The notes under the pieces: model-generated
Databases searched by the model: none
What the model saw: the letters and a program-made list of their open reading frames with translations, nothing else
Told to the model about the DNA's origin: nothing
NCBI GenBank assembly: GCA_017963875.1
Contig: JAGCTA010000171.1
Coordinates: 1-11,081 of the forward strand
Origin: Victivallales bacterium
GTDB taxonomy: Bacteria > Verrucomicrobiota > Lentisphaeria > Oligosphaerales > Oligosphaeraceae
Reading direction: 5' to 3'
Length of the DNA: 11,081 nucleotides
Part shown: positions 6,989 through 11,081 of the stretch, piece after piece
Layout of the letters: every line of letters starts with the position of its first letter
Position numbering within the stretch: the stretch's first letter is position 1
Position numbers and translations under genes: made by a program

Positions 6989-9235
6989 TCACTTCATCTG
7001 CGCACGCAGTTCCTTGGCCTTTTTGTCGGCCATCAACGAACCTGGCAAAGCCATGCGCGCATATTCTTCATAGAGCCTTGCGACGGTGTCCAGCACATCG
7101 AAATTCGGCGGTTCATTGCCTCCTAGCAGCAACTGCGCCCGACGTTCAATGCTCTTGATATAGAACCGCGAACTACGGACACGGTTGCCAGCCTTGAATT
7201 TCGCGACAAAATAGTCCCCGATTCTCCGATAGCACCAGAGGGCATTTTCTTTCGCCTCCTGTGGAGCACCCTCTTCCTGGGCAATCGCCTCGTAGCATTT
7301 TCCCAACTCGTACTGCGCACGAAGATAGAGATCGAAGAAATGGTCCTTGTCTGGCGAATCGTCGGCCGTGGCATTGTCTTTTGGTTCCAAGAGATTCATG
7401 AAAATCTCCGCGCTTCTCGCCAGTTGCTTCATTGCTGAGGCCCTATCCGCCCCCGACGGCTTTTTGAGTTCACTTTCAGCCGCCATCAGCAGCATTTCAC
7501 CCTGACGGCACTTCGCCATGCTTGACTTGTACGTATCTGCTTGACCATAAACTGCCTGGGCACGTTCATAACACTGCCTTGCCGAATCGAAATCACCAAG
7601 TGCCTGCCGACATTTCCCCTGCAACATGGCGCTGTCGTAGAGGCAGCGTTTGTCCAGCCCAGCCTTTCCCTCGAAATGTTTTTTCAGTAAATCGTCCGCA
7701 GCCGTGAAATCATTGTTCATGAAGAGACAGAAAGCCGCCTCGTACATCGCGTATTGCATCAGGGAATCCATGTTATCTGCCTTGTCCAGGAGTTCAAGAC
7801 GCCGATAAAACTGGCTGGCCGCAACCCACTGTTTGCGAGCCGCCTGGACGTCACCGAAAAGCACATTGAATTCACGCACCCAAGGCGTCATGTCCTGCCT
7901 GTCGCCACGAAGTTTCAGGAAAAGTTCGCCATCTCTGACCGCCAAATCCAGTTTCTGACTTTGGTAGTTGCCCAGCATTCGCTCATACAAGGCAGTCCAG
8001 ACGACCTCATTGACTGCGTCTGCATCCTGATTCTTGTCAATCAGTTGGTTAAGCATCTCCAGCCCGATGTCGTTCTTGCCCATCGCCAACGCGACTCGAT
8101 AGGATTCAAGGAAAGCCTGATTCCTCACATCCGAATCCGTGGCATCGCCTTCCCGGAGCAGTTTCAGCATATCGAAAGCCTTTTGGAGCATATCCTCCGC
8201 AGGGCGGCCTTCGCCTGGGGCTTCGGCGAGGAGCCTCCAGCAACGTCCCCAGCGCAGTCTTGAAAAATCTCTTTTGGCGACATCGCATTTGTCGCTCATG
8301 AAATACCGCTCATAGAACGCAAGCGCGTTTTTGTAGTCATGGTTGTCATAATAATAATCAGCAAGGCACAGCGACGCCTCCAGCCCCATGGACGTATCGG
8401 TATATTCGAAGCAGAGACGCTTCAGCATTGTCACCGATTCTTCCCCCATGGCCGTGCGGACATCCTGCGCGGCGCTTTCGCGCCTCGTCTCCATAAGCGC
8501 ACGCTGAGCCGCCTTGTAGAGCGCGACCGCCTTCTGTTCGCGGGAAATTCCAGCAAGGCCCTCGCACAATTTAAAAGCCTCGATGGACTTCTTGATGTCG
8601 CTTGTGGCGATATCCCCGAGAGCGATGCCGCTTTCATACCGCATGAAATCATCCACCTCAGCAGACTGGCAGATTTTCTCAAACAGTTCCATGGCGACAT
8701 TGACGTTGCCGACTTTTGCCTCTGCCTGTCCCAAGACGTACAGCACATTGACATGCACGCCGCAATATTCACTGCGCTGCTCTTTCGTAAAAGCCGAAAT
8801 CCGCTCTTTCCAGACAGCCTGGCAGACATCTGGGAAGAGGAATGAAAAACGCAAGGCGGTATTATAGACATCCTCAATTCCAGAGGCAATCTGCACATTC
8901 GTCATACCTGCCGACGCATCCATAATCAACTTAAGACGTCCTTTAAGGACGTTCATTCTCAATACCAGCCAATCGAAGCATCTGGCGCCTTTCACCCCTG
9001 TCTGGAGTTTTTCAAGGAAATCTTCCGCCTTTTCAAAATTCGCCGCCTTGTAGTACATATTGAACATCGCCCAAAGTGCCTTCCGCTCCTCTGCCACCAG
9101 CAGCGGCGTTGCATCCTTTGTCAATGGAAAATCCCTTTCGCACTTGTCGAATTGCGCTTCCGCCTCTTGGATTTTAGACAAATTGGCGAGACACGCCGTC
9201 AAAAGCCAGTTGCGCTCCGCCGCATAAACCGCCAT
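6989..9235 (-). CDS. Long TPR-repeat protein, C-terminal part downstream of an in-frame stop
   Basis: This 748-aa all-helical protein is built of TPR-like repeats. Clear examples are residues about 286-315 (LADYYYDNHDYKNALAFYER), 498-520 (AAFCLFMNNDFTAADDLLKKH) and 531-562 (MLQGKCRQALGDFDSARQCYERA). The frame is continuous with the upstream 281-codon ORF: only TAG (9248-9250) and four codons (K-K-D-V) separate them. It has no signal peptide of its own, and its first residues start mid-repeat, so it is best seen as the rest of one exported scaffold protein. If translated separately from ATG 9233-9235, AAGGA (9240-9244) sits four bases upstream, which could permit re-initiation. TPR proteins hold other proteins together; the partner is unknown. 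It is unusually rich in cysteine for an exported protein (about 18). The C-terminus is basic (ADKKAKELRAQMK). proB follows. Confidence 0.8.
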   Translation of the reverse strand: MAVYAAERNWLLTACLANLSKIQEAEAQFDKCERDFPLTKDATPLLVAEERKALWAMFNMYYKAANFEKAEDFLEKLQTGVKGARCFDWLVLRMNVLKGRLKLIMDASAGMTNVQIASGIEDVYNTALRFSFLFPDVCQAVWKERISAFTKEQRSEYCGVHVNVLYVLGQAEAKVGNVNVAMELFEKICQSAEVDDFMRYESGIALGDIATSDIKKSIEAFKLCEGLAGISREQKAVALYKAAQRALMETRRESAAQDVRTAMGEESVTMLKRLCFEYTDTSMGLEASLCLADYYYDNHDYKNALAFYERYFMSDKCDVAKRDFSRLRWGRCWRLLAEAPGEGRPAEDMLQKAFDMLKLLREGDATDSDVRNQAFLESYRVALAMGKNDIGLEMLNQLIDKNQDADAVNEVVWTALYERMLGNYQSQKLDLAVRDGELFLKLRGDRQDMTPWVREFNVLFGDVQAARKQWVAASQFYRRLELLDKADNMDSLMQYAMYEAAFCLFMNNDFTAADDLLKKHFEGKAGLDKRCLYDSAMLQGKCRQALGDFDSARQCYERAQAVYGQADTYKSSMAKCRQGEMLLMAAESELKKPSGADRASAMKQLARSAEIFMNLLEPKDNATADDSPDKDHFFDLYLRAQYELGKCYEAIAQEEGAPQEAKENALWCYRRIGDYFVAKFKAGNRVRSSRFYIKSIERRAQLLLGGNEPPNFDVLDTVARLYEEYARMALPGSLMADKKAKELRAQMK

Positions 9236-9247
9236 GACGTCCTTTTT

Positions 9248-9250
9248 CTA
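9248..9250 (-). other. In-frame amber (TAG) codon splitting the TPR gene
   Basis: Minus-strand codons read GCT ATG GAC GAA TAG AAA AAG GAC, in the same frame before and after. In the repeat FEAAMDE-stop-KKD the stop falls at TPR position 24 (Phe17 and Ala20 in register), where the family prefers Tyr or Phe. One base change from TAC or TAT to TAG would explain it. A sequencing error, a recent nonsense mutation, suppression and re-initiation are all possible. Confidence 0.9.
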
Positions 9251-10093
9251 TTCGTCCATAGCCGCCTCGAAATTCTCCATCTCAAGAAAAGCACATGCCT
9301 TCAGACGAACAAATTCGACTTCGAGCACATCTTGCCTAGGAGAGCGTTGAAGAAGTTCGCCAGCCTTGGCTGTTACCGCATTTCTTGCGGCATCATCCTC
9401 TTTGTTTCTGACAACGATATTCTTCTGACGTTTTTCAACGAGTTCCCCGACATCGGTCCAGAGTCTGTCAGCCTGTTCTTCACCGACCGCCTCGGCCTTG
9501 ATTGCCAAATTCTGTAAATATGCCAGCAAGACCCAATTATACAAATCTCCCAGGCGTTCTTCCCTCCCCTGATCTTCTCCCCAGAGCCGCTGAAGTGTCT
9601 GGATTGCGTCATCCGTCTTATTGAGTGTCTGCAGCAACTTGGCGGAAATGAACTCCCAATAGACGTGGAGAGCCGCAGATGCCGTATCTGGGAGTCTATT
9701 TGCGAGGATGCTTTGGGCAAGGGACAGCGTATTGACCTTTCCCTTGTTGGGCAGACCAAGTTCCACATCCTGGGGAACAGGGAATCCAAGACAGGCCTCC
9801 GCAAGCAGTGCTGAACTCAAGAGATAATCGCCGCTCTGAGGCATATCGGAGAGTTTTTCGCGCAATTCATAAAAATAGTTCAAGGCACCTCGATAATCGC
9901 GCGATGAGAGGGCGTTCTCTCCCATGGCAAGCAATTCACGGCTTTTGACTTCAAATGCCGACGCCTTCACAGGCATAAGGAATGGCTTCGGTTCTTCCTG
10001 CGCCTTGCACAATACAAATACAGCGCAGACAAAACCGACAAACAGCATCATTGAAAATGTTCTTGAACAATGCATGAAAAAAACTCTTTTCAC
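9248..10093 (-). CDS. Long TPR-repeat protein, N-terminal part with signal peptide
   Basis: These 281 codons begin with a basic start (MKR) and a long hydrophobic run (about 12-29) ending in CKA-QE, a probable Sec signal peptide cut after residue 31. There is no good lipobox: the residue before Cys29 is Leu. Helical TPR-like repeats follow (MGENALSSRDYRGALNYFYE at 57-76; ACAFLEMENFEAAMDE at the end). The protein stops inside a repeat at TAG 9248-9250, and the frame continues directly into the 748-aa ORF, giving about 1,034 codons in total. The start is GTG (10091-10093) with AGGA (10101-10104) seven bases upstream. An ATG six codons further in is possible but would lose the basic start. It lies 24 bp after dapF, so it is likely co-transcribed with it. 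A periplasmic or envelope scaffold role is inferred. Confidence 0.8.
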   Translation of the reverse strand: MKRVFFMHCSRTFSMMLFVGFVCAVFVLCKAQEEPKPFLMPVKASAFEVKSRELLAMGENALSSRDYRGALNYFYELREKLSDMPQSGDYLLSSALLAEACLGFPVPQDVELGLPNKGKVNTLSLAQSILANRLPDTASAALHVYWEFISAKLLQTLNKTDDAIQTLQRLWGEDQGREERLGDLYNWVLLAYLQNLAIKAEAVGEEQADRLWTDVGELVEKRQKNIVVRNKEDDAARNAVTAKAGELLQRSPRQDVLEVEFVRLKACAFLEMENFEAAMDE

Positions 10094-10117
10094 CTTAATA
10101 TCCTAAAATAAATGTTT

Positions 10118-10990
10118 TTAATCTGGCCAGATCACATCGCAGATTTGGCACGCAGGACCGACGAGGGTCACCTGCCAGTCCTTGTCAATGCTGATATCGA
10201 GAATGCCGCCAGGCATTTTCACAGTCACGGGAGAAGAACACAGACCGAGCCGAACGGCGACGGCGGCGGCGGCACTGGAACTGCTACCGCTCGCCAGAGT
10301 GTACCCTGCGCCACGTTCCCATATCTCTATACGAATCGCATGCTCATCCAGTTTTTGAAGGAATTGGACGTTTGTCCTGTTTGGGAAATGCGCATCATTC
10401 TCGATGACAGGACCATACGTCATGGCAATGTCCTTGGAGACCTCTGGCAGCGGTATGACGCAATGCGGATTGCCGACGGATGCCGCAGAAACCATGAACT
10501 CACGGTCCAAAACGGTCATAGGCAAATTGACTGCATCGGCTGAACCATCACCGAATCCCCTGACAGGGATATCCGACTCGCGAAACACCACAGCCCCCAT
10601 CTCAATTTCAATTCGTTCCATCGGTTCATGGACGGTCGCCGTCACCACTCCACCCAACGTCAACAATCTGACTGGCTTGCGTCCGATGATGCCCTCATCA
10701 AAGAGGTATTGGGCAAAAATCCGCAACCCATTTCCACTTTTTTCGGCCTCCGAGCCATCTGGATTGAGAATCCTTAATGCAAAAGCGGCATCGAATGCCC
10801 CACCGCACGCTTTGGCAATTTTCTCATACCATTCAGAACCTGGCGGATACGGTCCTGCGAGGATACCATCGGAACCCGCGCCGAAATTTCTGTTGCAGAC
10901 TTTCTGGATAAAAGCCTCTGATAATTCGCCGTCCAAAGGCCTCATGACAAAATAGTCATTGCCAAGTCCATGATATTTTTTAAGCAGCAT
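10118..10990 (-). CDS. dapF: DapF-family diaminopimelate epimerase homologue with Ser/Ser in place of the catalytic Cys pair
   Basis: This 290-aa protein has the two-lobed DapF fold pattern. DapF converts LL- to meso-diaminopimelate for lysine and peptidoglycan. Substrate-binding residues are present: Asn11 (GLGND), Asn76 and DGS (NPDGS), Asn174 (VGNPH), Asn207 (RTNVQF), and Glu225-Arg226 (WERGAG). The two catalytic cysteines are not: the MCGNG motif reads KSGNG (Ser85, codon AGT at 10736-10738) and the ACGTG motif reads ASGSS (Ser234, codon AGC at 10289-10291). There is also an insertion of about 12 residues (around 50-70) before NPDGS. The epimerase may be a natural serine variant, may act on another amino acid, or may be impaired; the general family is sure, the reaction is not. 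ATG 10988-10990 has AAGG six to seven bases upstream. The preceding gene's stop is four bases before the ATG region, so translation is probably coupled. Confidence 0.85.
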   Translation of the reverse strand: MLLKKYHGLGNDYFVMRPLDGELSEAFIQKVCNRNFGAGSDGILAGPYPPGSEWYEKIAKACGGAFDAAFALRILNPDGSEAEKSGNGLRIFAQYLFDEGIIGRKPVRLLTLGGVVTATVHEPMERIEIEMGAVVFRESDIPVRGFGDGSADAVNLPMTVLDREFMVSAASVGNPHCVIPLPEVSKDIAMTYGPVIENDAHFPNRTNVQFLQKLDEHAIRIEIWERGAGYTLASGSSSSAAAAVAVRLGLCSSPVTVKMPGGILDISIDKDWQVTLVGPACQICDVIWPD

Positions 10991-10994
10991 TTTT

Positions 10995-11081
10995 TTACCT
11001 TATTAATGAATGGAGTGAACGGTCTGAAGTCATTTTGCCTTTGAATTCCTCTTCCGAAATTCCCATGGAGGCAATGGATTC
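10995..11081 (-). CDS. C-terminal end of an unidentified gene upstream of dapF (partial)
   Basis: The minus-strand frame starting at the window edge is open for 28 codons and ends at TAA 10995-10997, four bases before the dapF ATG and overlapping its AAGG site. Visible residues include ESIASMGISEEEFKGKM and a basic end (SLHSLIR). The helix-friendly composition and the tight junction with dapF support a real gene end. Another frame is also open across this stretch, so the call is moderate. I do not recognise the family. Confidence 0.5.
   Translation of the reverse strand, partial: ESIASMGISEEEFKGKMTSDRSLHSLIR

Noticed and set aside
8339..8845. 168-codon plus-strand ORF opposite the TPR gene
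   Set aside because: It is a mirror of the TPR coding strand. The TPR repeats and frame continuity show which strand is real.
1..11081. Search for insertion sequences, CRISPR arrays, tRNA or rRNA genes, phage genes and toxin-antitoxin or defence genes
   Set aside because: No transposase, integrase, regular repeat array, cloverleaf or defence domain was seen, and gaps between genes are all under 300 bp.

Overview
The window reads as ordinary chromosomal DNA from a free-living or gut-associated bacterium of about 50% GC. It has tight gene spacing, Shine-Dalgarno-like sites before most genes, and no mobile element, CRISPR array, tRNA or rRNA that I can see. The secreted DUF4838-type protein, the very long exported TPR protein and the style of the housekeeping genes suggest the Planctomycetes-Verrucomicrobia-Lentisphaerae group, most likely a Lentisphaerae relative. 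That placement is inference only.

Layout. (1) The last 8 codons of a plus-strand gene end at base 29, followed by a perfect 19-bp terminator hairpin (43-91) shared with galE, which runs toward it. (2) galE (UDP-glucose 4-epimerase, minus) and a secreted 818-residue DUF4838 protein (plus) diverge from a 260-bp AT-rich control region (1120-1379). (3) The rest is a minus-strand gene train. In transcription order it is the tail of an unidentified gene, a DapF-family epimerase, a long exported TPR protein, proB (glutamate 5-kinase), then after a 130-bp gap yebC, then a PhnP-like metallo-beta-lactamase-fold phosphodiesterase. The 145 bp between the DUF4838 gene and the phosphodiesterase gene (3837-3981) hold no gene and no convincing terminator.

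How the genes fit together. dapF and proB belong to amino-acid and cell-wall precursor metabolism. YebC is a translation or transcription factor. GalE supplies sugar nucleotides. The DUF4838 protein probably acts on polysaccharide outside the cytoplasm. The TPR protein looks like an envelope scaffold.

Most worth a second look: (a) the TPR gene is one continuous reading frame of about 1,034 codons cut by a single in-frame TAG at 9248-9250, exactly where a TPR repeat normally has Tyr or Phe; (b) the DapF homologue has serine in place of both catalytic cysteines while keeping the substrate-binding residues; (c) a 16-bp hairpin with a CUUG loop (4782-4817) lies between yebC and the phosphodiesterase gene. 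I did not find a recognisable new defence or mobile system.
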